A stretch of 64,000 nt of DNA, from contig NZ_CP069798.1 in the NCBI RefSeq assembly GCF_016894345.1, positions 2,377,385 to 2,441,384 on the forward strand. The letters are read 5' to 3'. The position numbers and the translations under genes are program-made. The notes under the pieces are model-generated. The model had not been told where the DNA came from and searched no databases. It saw nothing but the letters and a program-made list of their open reading frames with translations. This stretch comes from Paralysiella testudinis (GTDB lineage: Bacteria; Pseudomonadota; Gammaproteobacteria; Burkholderiales; Neisseriaceae). This document shows, piece after piece, positions 1 through 9,100 of this stretch (the first letter of the stretch is position 1; every line of letters starts with the position of its first letter).

Positions 1-302
1 TGGTGGATGTGGAATTTATCGTGCAATACCTGATTCTGGCGCACGCCCACCAATACCCGCAGCTACTGCAAAACCACGGCAATATCGCCTTGCTGAGCAT
101 GGCCGCCGATGCCGCGCTAATCAGCGAAACCCTAGCCGAATCCAGCCGCACCGCCTACCGCCACTACCGCAAGCAGCAACACAACACCAAACTGCGCGAC
201 GCCGTACACGCCGAAGCCGATAGCGAATTGCTGGCCCACTACCATATTGTTAAAGCCTTATGGCTGGCCGTATTTGATGCTGAAGCCACCGGCGGTGCCT
301 AA
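1..302 (+). CDS. glnE: C-terminal end of GlnE (glutamine synthetase adenylyltransferase), partial
   Basis: The gene begins before the window and only the last 100 or so codons are present. The stretch VDVEFIVQYLILAHAH near the start matches the conserved G-x-MD-[VI]-EF-x-x-QYL motif at the start of the last domain of GlnE. It is followed by GNIALLSMAADAALIS and a helical tail with a YRxYR segment. GlnE adds and removes AMP on glutamine synthetase in response to nitrogen status through PII. The in-frame GTG at position 3 is an internal codon and not a start. A paired uptake-sequence terminator follows 20 bases after the stop. The family call rests on the C-terminal motif only. Confidence 0.8.
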   Translation, partial: VDVEFIVQYLILAHAHQYPQLLQNHGNIALLSMAADAALISETLAESSRTAYRHYRKQQHNTKLRDAVHAEADSELLAHYHIVKALWLAVFDAEATGGA

Positions 303-321
303 AGTGAATTGGCGAAGCGGC

Positions 322-374
322 AAGGCTGCCTGAAAACAGAATCCCGGTGCCGCCAAAGCCTTTCAGGCAGCCTT
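322..374 (+). terminator. Inverted pair of DNA uptake sequences, terminator of glnE
   Basis: AGGCTGCCTGAA at 323-334 and its complement TTCAGGCAGCCT at 362-373 can form a 12-bp stem just past glnE. Inverted uptake-sequence pairs are known to serve as terminators in Neisseriaceae. Confidence 0.75.
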
Positions 375-396
375 GGCAAGTAGACGCGTACTTAGT

Positions 397-1407
397 TGTT
401 TAGTCCCTGAATTTTATGGAGTATCATTACCCCAATTATAAAGAGACCGACTTATGGCAAGCATATTGCATGGTAACGCCAAGACTACGCCTAGAATCAG
501 AAAAGAAATACAAGAGTCTGAAGAGAGCATCGCAGCGTTAGCTAAAAAATACAATATTAATTTCAAAACCGTTCTCTACTGGAAACACGCAGATTCGGTC
601 GAAGATAAAAAGTCCGGCCCCAAAACCCGCCCCAGCGTGTTGACCGAATCGGAGCAGCAGGCAATCTGTACCGTCCGGCGACATCTGCGGCTGTCATTGG
701 ACGAGCTGTATATCATCTTCAAGCCCAATATTCCAAAGCTGAGCCGCTCCAATCTGCACCGGTGCTTGCAACATCACGGATTGTCGCGCTTACCCAAGAA
801 TGAATCCGATGGCCAAAAAGGTAAAAAACATTCAAACAATATCCGGTTGGCTTTGTCCATATCGACATCACCGAGGTGCGTTGTGAAACCGGCAAGCTGT
901 ACCTGTTTGTCGCCATCGACCGCAAAACCAAATATGTTTATGCAGAACTTCATCCGCGTATGACGCAGAAAACCGCCGTTTCTTTTCTGCGCAACCTACA
1001 ACAAGATTGTGTGTTTAAAATCACCCATATCCTAACGGACAACGGTGCGCAGTTTACCTACAACTTGCTGAGCCAAGCACAACGGCCTGATAAGGAGCAT
1101 CCGTTTGACGAGCTTTGCCGGCATTTGGGCATTGAGCACCGTACCACGAAATTCCGTCATCCATGGACGAACGGGCAGGTGGAGATTACCAACAAGATGC
1201 TGAAAGAGGTAACGGTCAAACGCTTCCACTATGAGCATCCTGACGAACTTAAACGGCACTTGATGGTATTTTTGCTGTATTACAACCATCAACGCCCCTT
1301 ACGGTCGTTGAAGTACAAAACGCCTTGGCAGGCTTTGGAAGATTGCTATAATCTAGAGCCTGAATTGTTTCGTGAAAATCCATTCCAGAAGATTATGGGT
1401 CTTAACA
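397..1407 (+). mobile_element. IS481-family insertion sequence, copy 1 (1011 bp)
   Basis: The ends were set by comparing the three copies in the window. All begin TGTTTAGTCCC and end GGGTCTTAACA, an imperfect 11-bp inverted repeat. This copy is flanked by a 6-bp direct repeat CTTAGT (391-396 and 1408-1413), which I read as its target duplication, so it looks like a clean insertion. It is the best preserved copy: the A-run near 545-550 has six bases, where the other two copies have five. The transposase is described separately. Confidence 0.85.
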
Positions 1408-1412
1408 CTTAG
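454..1412 (+). pseudogene. IS481-family transposase, split by a -1 frameshift
   Basis: The N-terminal part (454 to about 825) carries a helix-turn-helix region and the segment SLDELYIIFKPNIPKLSRSN. The catalytic DDE part continues in the -1 frame to 1412, with HIDITEV (first Asp), LTDNGAQF (second Asp) and WTNGQVEITN (Glu), ending in the YNHQRPLRSL tail. Joined, the product would be about 319 residues, the normal family size. The shift falls in the A-rich run GGTAAAAAAC at 821-830, so either a point deletion or translational slippage on six A's could explain it. The ORF has no stop inside the element: the TAG at 1410-1412 is supplied by the target duplication. Confidence 0.75.
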
Positions 1413-1854
1413 TTAACTGAAGATACGCACTTACTTATTGATAAATGTGGCCTGAAACGTAAAACCGTCATTGCCGAACTTGATTCGGCAATCCATTGGT
1501 AAATTTAAAGTGAGACAATTTTTTAAAAAAACATGTTTTTTATACATTTTCGTAATTGTTTTACTTTGCGCTTTCTGGCCGCGCGGCCACTTACTTTCTT
1601 TGCTTCGCTCACGCGAAGCGCGCCTACGGCGAGAAAGTAAGCAAAGAAAGGCGACCCCGGTTTGCAGGTTTGGCTACGCCAAACTTCCCTCACTGCACGT
1701 GGTTTTGGCGGCGCTCGCGTGTCGCTGCACTCCGGACCGCCCTTATTCCCGCCAAAACCACGTTCCGTTCGGCTGCGCCAAGGGGAAGGCTGCACGGATT
1801 TTCCGTTTCAGGCAGCCTGAACAAAATAGCTGGTAAATCGCTGCACTTGCATTA
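1408..1854. other. Intergenic region between two insertion sequences
   Basis: No convincing gene is present. It holds a short palindrome (TTGCCGAACTTGATTCGGCAA, 1471-1491), the dispersed repeat listed at 1585-1800 and one uptake sequence (TTCAGGCAGCCTGAA near 1807-1821). The open frames of about 90-120 codons here are low-complexity readings of the repeat and have no ribosome binding sites. Confidence 0.6.
1585..1800 (+). repeat. Dispersed GC-rich repeat, copy 1
   Basis: The sequence from GGCCACTTACTTTCTTTGC to GGCTGCACGGATT is present in inverted form at 63781-64000, with scattered differences. It contains internal palindromes such as TCGCTCACGCGAAGCG. It lies between genes in both places. 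I do not recognise a named family. Confidence 0.75.
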
Positions 1855-2723
1855 GGGTCTGTTCACAATTACTTGTCATACCCTTGAATAAAAAAGAAAC
1901 GCAGGCATAAAAGGAAGTTCTCACACCCCCCAATACACCTGCGATGCCCCGTACACTACTCAAAGATGAACATTGGACGAAGCTGTTACCTATTCTGCGT
2001 GATTTGGGTATTTATAGCAAACCCAATTTGCGCAGAATTCTTGAAGGCATACTTTACAGAATAAGAACCGGCATACCGTGGCGGGATTTGCCCGAGTATT
2101 TCGGCAAGTATCATACTGTTTATACCGCTTATAACCGTTGGTCAGAAAAAGGTATTTTTACTGCAATCTTGAAACAGCTCAGCCAAGAGAGTGACTTGGA
2201 GTGGGTAGCCATAGACGGCAGTTATATCCGTGCCCACCAACACTGCGCCTCAGCGCTCAGTACGCAAGAGGAACACGCAATCGGTATGAGCCGAGGCGGC
2301 AGAACCAGCAAGATTCATCTGGCTGTAGATGCTGCAGGCAATCCGGTTGAGGTTATCGTTACTGCGGGCAATATCCATGATGTCACCGTTGCACCGGAGC
2401 TGCTTGACAACATCAACCTTGCCGAAACTGAGTTGGTTAATGCGGACAAAGGTTACGATTCAGACCGGCTCAGGGAGCAAATAGAGCAAAGCGGTGCGAA
2501 AGCCAATATTCCCTATAAAAGCAATAGGGAAGAGAAAAATAAAGACATGGACTGGTATTTATATAAAATCAGGCATTTGGTAGAGAATGCCTTTTGCCGT
2601 TTGAAACATTTCCGAGCGATTGCCAGCCGTTACGATAAGCTGAAACGCAACTTCCACAGTACGGTTTTATTGGGGTGCATTGTGATGTGGTTACCTTTAT
2701 GACAAGTAATTGTGAACAGACCC
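1855..2723 (+). mobile_element. IS5-family insertion sequence, copy A (869 bp)
   Basis: The element is bounded by perfect 25-bp inverted repeats (1855-1879 and 2699-2723) starting GGGTCTGTTCACAATTAC. TA lies at both edges, consistent with a short TA-containing target. A second complete copy of the same 869-bp length is at 48515-49383, and a copy with an internal deletion is at 35011-35780. Confidence 0.9.
1944..2702 (+). CDS. IS5-family transposase, intact (252 aa)
   Basis: A DDE transposase that cuts and joins its own element. The N-terminal domain reads WTKLLPILRDLG and GIPWRDLPEYFGKYHTVYTA. The catalytic region has WVAIDGSYIRAHQH (first Asp), LVNADKGYDSDRLRE (second Asp) and HLVENAFCRLKHFRAIASRY (Glu). 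The frame is open from ATG to a stop inside the right inverted repeat. It differs from the copy at 48604 by only a few residues, so both may be active. Confidence 0.9.
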   Translation: MPRTLLKDEHWTKLLPILRDLGIYSKPNLRRILEGILYRIRTGIPWRDLPEYFGKYHTVYTAYNRWSEKGIFTAILKQLSQESDLEWVAIDGSYIRAHQHCASALSTQEEHAIGMSRGGRTSKIHLAVDAAGNPVEVIVTAGNIHDVTVAPELLDNINLAETELVNADKGYDSDRLREQIEQSGAKANIPYKSNREEKNKDMDWYLYKIRHLVENAFCRLKHFRAIASRYDKLKRNFHSTVLLGCIVMWLPL

Positions 2724-2864
2724 TAGAGTGCGTAATTTCAGTTAATAAATGCAACAAGCCCTAATGAAGCAGACAAAATGATAAGCGATATGATTTTAGA
2801 AAAGCCCAGAATGGAATTTATCCATGGCCTTTTAAACCAATATTAAACTTGCTGCATAATGAAT

Positions 2865-2898
2865 AAAGGCTGCCTGAAACCGTTTCAGGCAGCCTTTT
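2865..2898 (-). terminator. Paired uptake-sequence terminator after pntB
   Basis: AAAGGCTGCCTGAAAC and GTTTCAGGCAGCCTTT form a near-perfect hairpin 22 bases beyond the pntB stop. Confidence 0.8.
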
Positions 2899-2919
2899 CA
2901 GCTGTTTGGCCACAACCAA

Positions 2920-4299
2920 TCACAGCGCTTTCAAAATCGCCTCCACCGTGGCTTTGGCGTCGCCAAAGCACATTTGGCTATTTTCATTGAAAAACAGCGG
3001 ATTGGGCACGCCGGCGTAGCCTGCATTCATTGAGCGCTTGAACACAATCACGTTTTGCGCTTCCCATACATGCAGCACCGGCATACCGGCAATCGGGCTG
3101 TTCGGATCAGTGGCGGCGGCCGGATTTACCGTGTCGTTGGCGCCAATCACCAGCACCACATCGGTATCGGCAAAGTCGTCATTGATTTCGTCCATTTCCA
3201 GCACGATGTCGTAAGGCACTTTGGCTTCGGCCAGCAGCACATTCATATGGCCGGGCAGGCGCCCTGCCACCGGATGGATGCCGAAACGCACGTTTACGCC
3301 TTGCTGGCGCAGGATGTCGGTGATTTCCGCCACCGCATTTTGCGCGTGCGCCACCGCCATACCATAGCCCGGCGTAATAATCACCGAAGAGGCGTTTTTG
3401 AGCATATCGGCCACATCGGCGGGCATGATTTCACGGTATTCGCCGCTTTCTTCTTCCGTGCTGGCGCTGCTGCTGCCATCGCTGCCAAAGCCGCCGGCAA
3501 TCACCGAAATAAACGAGCGGTTCATGGCGCGGCACATAATATAGGACAAAATGGCACCGGAAGAGCCCACCAGCGCGCCGGTCACAATCAGCAAATCATT
3601 GCCCAGCATAAAGCCTGCCGCTGCCGCTGCCCAGCCGGAATAGGAGTTGAGCATCGACACCACCACCGGCATATCGGCGCCGCCAATGGCGGCCACCAAA
3701 TGCCAGCCAAAGGCCAGCGCGATTAAGGTCATCAACAGCAAGGCAAAAGTGGCACCATCGGCAACCACAAACCAAAACAGCAGCAGCAGCGACACCACCA
3801 GCGCGGCCAGATTCAGCTTGTGCTTGTGCGGCAAAGCCAAGGGCTTGCTGGAAATTTTGCCGTTGAGTTTACCAAAGGCCACAATCGAGCCGGTAAAGGT
3901 AACCGCACCGATAAACACGCCCAGAAACACCTCCACCAAGTGGATGGTGTGCATATCGGCCGCCACATCGCCCGGCTCAAACAGGCTGTTGTAGCCCACC
4001 AGCACTGCGGCCAAGCCCACAAAGCTGTGCAGCAAAGCAATCAGCTCGGGCATTTGCGTCATCTCTACCTTGCGCGCCTTGTAAATGCCGATGGCGGCAC
4101 CGGCTGCCATGGCAATCACAATCCAGCCAAAGCCGGATGCCGCATCGCTGAAAATGGTGGCCACCAGCGCAATGGCCATGCCCGCCATGCCGAAATAAAC
4201 GCCGTTTTTGGCGCTTTCCTGCTTCGACAATCCGGCCAAGCTCAAAATAAACAATATCGCAGCCACGATGTATGCCGCCGTAACCATTCCTTGTGACAT
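2920..4299 (-). CDS. pntB: NAD(P) transhydrogenase beta subunit PntB (459 aa)
   Basis: Beta subunit of the proton-translocating transhydrogenase of the inner membrane, which uses the proton gradient to reduce NADP+ with NADH. The N-terminal half is a series of membrane helices ([20 protein letters not shown] onward) with the conserved [18 protein letters not shown]. The C-terminal third is the soluble NADP-binding domain, with [37 protein letters not shown] and [14 protein letters not shown]. The length is as in E. coli. The start has a good site (GGGAGGCGTTATG) and lies 11 bases after pntA, so the two form an operon. Confidence 0.95.
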   Translation of the reverse strand: MSQGMVTAAYIVAAILFILSLAGLSKQESAKNGVYFGMAGMAIALVATIFSDAASGFGWIVIAMAAGAAIGIYKARKVEMTQMPELIALLHSFVGLAAVLVGYNSLFEPGDVAADMHTIHLVEVFLGVFIGAVTFTGSIVAFGKLNGKISSKPLALPHKHKLNLAALVVSLLLLFWFVVADGATFALLLMTLIALAFGWHLVAAIGGADMPVVVSMLNSYSGWAAAAAGFMLGNDLLIVTGALVGSSGAILSYIMCRAMNRSFISVIAGGFGSDGSSSASTEEESGEYREIMPADVADMLKNASSVIITPGYGMAVAHAQNAVAEITDILRQQGVNVRFGIHPVAGRLPGHMNVLLAEAKVPYDIVLEMDEINDDFADTDVVLVIGANDTVNPAAATDPNSPIAGMPVLHVWEAQNVIVFKRSMNAGYAGVPNPLFFNENSQMCFGDAKATVEAILKAL

Positions 4300-4310
4300 A
4301 AACGCCTCCC

Positions 4311-5843
4311 TTAACCTTTACGGAACATATTGAGCATGCGACGGGTAACGAAAAAACCGCCGAAAATATTGATGCTGGCAATCAGCACCGCCACAAACGC
4401 CAACAGCGTTACCCAGCCGTTGCCTTGGCCGATTTGCAGCAAAGCGCCCACCACAATAATGCCGGAAATGGCGTTGGTCACCGACATCAGCGGCGTGTGC
4501 AAGGAATGGGTAACATTCCATACCACGTAATAGCCCACCACACAGGCCAACACAAACACGATTAAATGGTTTAAAAACGCCGTGGGCGCATTGGCACCCA
4601 GCCATAAAAACAACAGCGCCGCCACGCCGGCCGGCAGCAGTTTTTTCCACAGAGGCAGCGGCTCAGCCGTTTTTTGCACCAGCGGCGCCGGTTTAGGCTT
4701 GGCTGCCGCTGCCGATACCTGAATCGGCGGCGGCGGATACATGGCATCACCTTGGTGCGCCACGGTCATATTGCGCACCACCGCATCATCAAAATCCAAT
4801 GCCAGCACGCCGTCTTTGCCCGGCGTCATCAGCTTGGTGAGGTTCACCAAATTGGTGGCATACAACTGCGACGACTGCCCCGGCAAGCGGTTGACCAAAT
4901 CGGTATAGCCAATCACCTTCACGCCGTTGTCGGTAATAAATTCGGCACCCGGCACTGTGTATTCGCAATTGCCGCCGGTGGCGGCGGCCAAATCCACAAT
5001 TACCGAGCCCGGTTTCATGCTGTCCACCATCGCCTTGGTAATCAGTTTGGGCGCAGGCTTGCCCGGAATGGCGGCGGTGGTGATGATGATGTCCACTTGG
5101 CGCGCTTCATCGGCAAACAGCTTCATTTCGGCGGCAATAAACGCCTCGCTCATCACTTGAGCATAGCCGTCGCCACTGCCGCCTGCTTCGGTGGGAAAAT
5201 CCAGCTTTAAAAACTGGCCGCCCATCGATTCGATTTGCTCGGCCACTTCTAGGCGGGTATCAAACGCCTTCACAATCGCGCCCAACTGCACCGCCGCACC
5301 AATGGCCGACAACCCGGCCACACCGGCGCCAATCACCAGTACTTCGGCCGGCGGCACCTTGCCCGCAGCGGTAATCTGGCCGGTGAAGAAACGGCCAAAA
5401 GCACTGGCTGCTTCCACCACCGCGCGGTAGCCGCTGATATTGGCCATCGACGACAAGGCATCCATCGCCTGCGCACGCGACATGCGCGGCACCATATCCA
5501 TCGCCAGCACGGTAATCTGGCGCTCACGCAGCTTTTCAAGCAATTCCGGATTTTGCGCCGGCCACACAAAGCTAATCAACACCGTGCCTGCGGCAATGGC
5601 ATTGATTTCCGCTTCAGTGGGCGCATTCACCTTATACACCGCTTCGCAAGCCCATACCGTGGCTGCATCCGCCACCGTAGCACCGGCGGCGGTATAGGCG
5701 CTGTCGTCCAAGCTCGCCGCCTTACCCGCCCCACTCTCTACCACCACCTCATGCCCCAGCTTCAGCAATTGCACCACCGTTCTGGGGGTGGCGGCCACCC
5801 GGGTTTCGCCGGGCAACGACTCTTTGGGAATACCAATCCTCAT
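4311..5843 (-). CDS. pntA: NAD(P) transhydrogenase alpha subunit PntA (510 aa)
   Basis: Alpha subunit of the same enzyme, carrying the NAD(H)-binding domain. It begins [20 protein letters not shown], typical of the alanine dehydrogenase/PNT N-terminal fold, and has the dinucleotide motif [21 protein letters not shown] near residue 170. The C-terminus has about four membrane helices ([12 protein letters not shown] onward). The 510-residue length equals E. coli PntA, so this is the undivided alpha form. The frame extends 30 codons further upstream, but I chose the ATG at 5843 because the family starts at MRIGIPKE. Upstream lies the trailer end of the CRISPR array. Confidence 0.94.
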   Translation of the reverse strand: MRIGIPKESLPGETRVAATPRTVVQLLKLGHEVVVESGAGKAASLDDSAYTAAGATVADAATVWACEAVYKVNAPTEAEINAIAAGTVLISFVWPAQNPELLEKLRERQITVLAMDMVPRMSRAQAMDALSSMANISGYRAVVEAASAFGRFFTGQITAAGKVPPAEVLVIGAGVAGLSAIGAAVQLGAIVKAFDTRLEVAEQIESMGGQFLKLDFPTEAGGSGDGYAQVMSEAFIAAEMKLFADEARQVDIIITTAAIPGKPAPKLITKAMVDSMKPGSVIVDLAAATGGNCEYTVPGAEFITDNGVKVIGYTDLVNRLPGQSSQLYATNLVNLTKLMTPGKDGVLALDFDDAVVRNMTVAHQGDAMYPPPPIQVSAAAAKPKPAPLVQKTAEPLPLWKKLLPAGVAALLFLWLGANAPTAFLNHLIVFVLACVVGYYVVWNVTHSLHTPLMSVTNAISGIIVVGALLQIGQGNGWVTLLAFVAVLIASINIFGGFFVTRRMLNMFRKG

Positions 5844-6152
5844 CTCTTTAATCCTTTCCGGGTTGCAATGCCAACAGCACGGCATGTATTTAAAATTGGA
5901 AACACCGATTCTAAACAAAATCAAACACAACACAATATTATTTTTCGATGAAACAACCTAATACGCTATTTTAATGCGCAAAATCAGCGCTACCGCGCCG
6001 CCAACCATCCTGTTTGCACTGCAACAAAAAGCAATATGGCGCCCAAGCCGAAAAAAGCGCAGCTTTATAAACATAAACCGCCATAAGAAAAGCCGCCGTA
6101 GCAAGACTATGGCGGCAGAATGGGCTGGCATTGTCAATTTTTGCGCTATGTG
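5844..6152. other. Upstream region of pntA and outer flank of the CRISPR array
   Basis: This AT-richer stretch of about 310 bases must contain the pntAB promoter. I see no cas gene, no uptake sequence and no credible ORF. Confidence 0.5.
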
Positions 6153-9100
6153 TTTCTAAAAACCGCCTATTTAGTCGGGAAACACAAACTCATCTATATC
6201 TAGCGAATTGCCAAGTTTCTAAGCCACCGGTACGGCGGGAAACGATATTGCGATTGAGCGGGTAACCCAATATCATTTCTAAGCCGCCTATTCGGCGGGA
6301 AACATTGGCCACTGTTGCCGATGATACCGCCGGGGTTTCTAAGCCGCCTATTCGGCGGGAAACTTAGCCGGAGCGGATTCGGCCATGGAAGCTGTTTTCT
6401 AAGCCGCCTATTCGGCGGGAAACTGAAGGCCAAGCAACGAACGGCGAAGGTTGAATTTCTAAGCCGCCTATTCGGCGGGAAACTTGCCAGACTTTTAAAG
6501 AGCGGCGCACGTTGTTTTCTAAGCCGCCTATTCGGCGGGAAACGCCGCGCCTTCGGTGTGCCGCCGCAATTGATTTTTCTAAGCCGCCTATTCGGCGGGA
6601 AACCGGCCGGCCGGTTTTTCGGTCGTTGACGTTTGTTTCTAAGCCGCCTATTCGGCGGGAAACATGGGTAAGGCTAAGTTGCTCGGGCTGGTGGTTTTCT
6701 AAGCCGCCTATTCGGCGGGAAACAAAGCAGAGCTGGTCATTAACAACCACGCTAATTTCTAAGCCGCCTATTCGGCGGGAAACCACTGAATATTGCCCGT
6801 GATTACTCATCTGATGTTTCTAAGCCGCCTATTCGGCGGGAAACTTTGGGGTAACGCTTTAATGCTTTCTTTTGTTTTTCTAAGCCGCCTATTCGGCGGG
6901 AAACGTGGACGTCATTGCACTACCGGAGGGCAGTGTTTTCTAAGCCGCCTATTCGGCGGGAAACCGTGAATTTATCGCCGGCACCCAGAGCGCGTTTTTC
7001 TAAGCCGCCTATTCGGCGGGAAACTTTTACCGGTGATACTGCCCGGTGGTTTAGTTTTCTAAGCCGCCTATTCGGCGGGAAACTACGTGTGTGCCTTGGA
7101 TCTCACCTGTTGATTTTTCTAAGCCGCCTATTCGGCGGGAAACGGCCAAAATCAGTGCAACCAGTAGACCCGCAATTTCTAAGCCGCCTATTCGGCGGGA
7201 AACATAATTGCCGATATGCAGTGTATTACCCTGATTTTCTAAGCCGCCTATTCGGCGGGAAACGCGAACAAATGGCGGCACTGGCCAGCATCCAATTTCT
7301 AAGCCGCCTATTCGGCGGGAAACCTGGCCGCTGCCGGCTTGGTGGTGGTGCCGGATTTCTAAGCCGCCTATTCGGCGGGAAACACGGCGAAACCTCACCG
7401 CGCGTCTCTACCGCCTTTCTAAGCCGCCTATTCGGCGGGAAACACGGCATCGCTAAACCAACTCAGTGTCAAATTTTTCTAAGCCGCCTATTCGGCGGGA
7501 AACAATGAAATAATATCCCATATTGTCAATAATATTTTCTAAGCCGCCTATTCGGCGGGAAACAAATCAAATAGTGTATGCGTTGTAAAATCTTATTTCT
7601 AAGCCGCCTATTCGGCGGGAAACGGTGTCTTAACCGAAAAAGGAAATTACGAAATTTTCTAAGCCGCCTATTCGGCGGGAAACTAAGAAAACCCTGCGAC
7701 ATTGAAGCAGGCAAATTTCTAAGCCGCCTATTCGGCGGGAAACGCTACAGAAACATTGTTGATAGCTACGTTAGCTTTCTAAGCCGCCTATTCGGCGGGA
7801 AACTTTTCAGGCAGCCCTTGCGAGCCGCCCGGTATTTTCTAAGCCGCCTATTCGGCGGGAAACAATCAATCTGAGGCCATTCTGGGCTGGTTTATTTTCT
7901 AAGCCGCCTATTCGGCGGGAAACAACCAAAACCAATAAAACCATTTTGGATAATATTTCTAAGCCGCCTATTCGGCGGGAAACGTCCCTTTAATTTATCC
8001 CCGTTTCAGCCATCATTTCTAAGCCGCCTATTCGGCGGGAAACCTTCATGGTGTCGATTTCATCGCACAGCGCATTTTCTAAGCCGCCTATTCGGCGGGA
8101 AACATATTGCCTTTCATTTTATCGGCGTTCCGTTTTTTTCTAAGCCGCCTATTCGGCGGGAAACTTCGCTGGCTTTATCGGCAGCGGCGTTTACCATTTC
8201 TAAGCCGCCTATTCGGCGGGAAACTAAACACCAAAAGCGTTTGGGAAATCACTCTTTTTCTAAGCCGCCTATTCGGCGGGAAACATCCGGCATCGCCGTG
8301 CCCATCTCTTGCGTCTGTTTCTAAGCCGCCTATTCGGCGGGAAACATGCCATGCGCGGCGTTGTTTACGAGCCGGAATTTCTAAGCCGCCTATTCGGCGG
8401 GAAACAAGTAGAATGTACAGCAGACCTAAAAATTGTTTTTCTAAGCCGCCTATTCGGCGGGAAACTTCATGGATATAATTGATGCCTGTTTTTTTGCTTT
8501 CTAAGCCGCCTATTCGGCGGGAAACCCGGAGAGGGCGACAATGCGCCAATCGGTGGTTTTCTAAGCCGCCTATTCGGCGGGAAACATGCGCCCGGTAACA
8601 TCTAAAAATTCATTTGTTTTCTAAGCCGCCTATTCGGCGGGAAACTGGTTTTTCAGGCTGTTGATTTGGCCGTTAAGTTTCTAAGCCGCCTATTCGGCGG
8701 GAAACTACAAATATGGTACATCATGCTGCCGTTTTAATTTCTAAGCCGCCTATTCGGCGGGAAACAAAATCCGATTGAATCGGGCGGTGCGGCAGGATTT
8801 CTAAGCCGCCTATTCGGCGGGAAACTTGCTGGGAGCCGACAATAGCCGCAATTCCTATTTTCTAAGCCGCCTATTCGGCGGGAAACTCTGATTGGATGTA
8901 ACCGCCAAGCTCGCCAGCTTTCTAAGCCGCCTATTCGGCGGGAAACGGCGTGCTGTATCAAGACTGGGACATCAGCAATTTCTAAGCCGCCTATTCGGCG
9001 GGAAACGAATGCATCTACTCTGCTTAGCTGGCGTGGGTTTTCTAAGCCGCCTATTCGGCGGGAAACTGTACTGGCTTGATGCAGTCAATAAGCGTGTATT

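Noticed and set aside
1471..1855. Open frames of about 90-120 codons between the first two insertion sequences
   Set aside because: They lie on the dispersed repeat that recurs at 63781-64000 and have no start signals; the repeat explains them.
3055..5951. Long plus-strand frames opposite pntB and pntA
   Set aside because: They are shadows of the real genes, rich in His, Arg and Ala, and match no family, while the minus-strand products are full-length PntB and PntA.
6153..6183. Possible second CRISPR type at the left end
   Set aside because: The unit is a decayed form of the same repeat (TTTCTAAAAACCGCC...), as expected at the trailer end.
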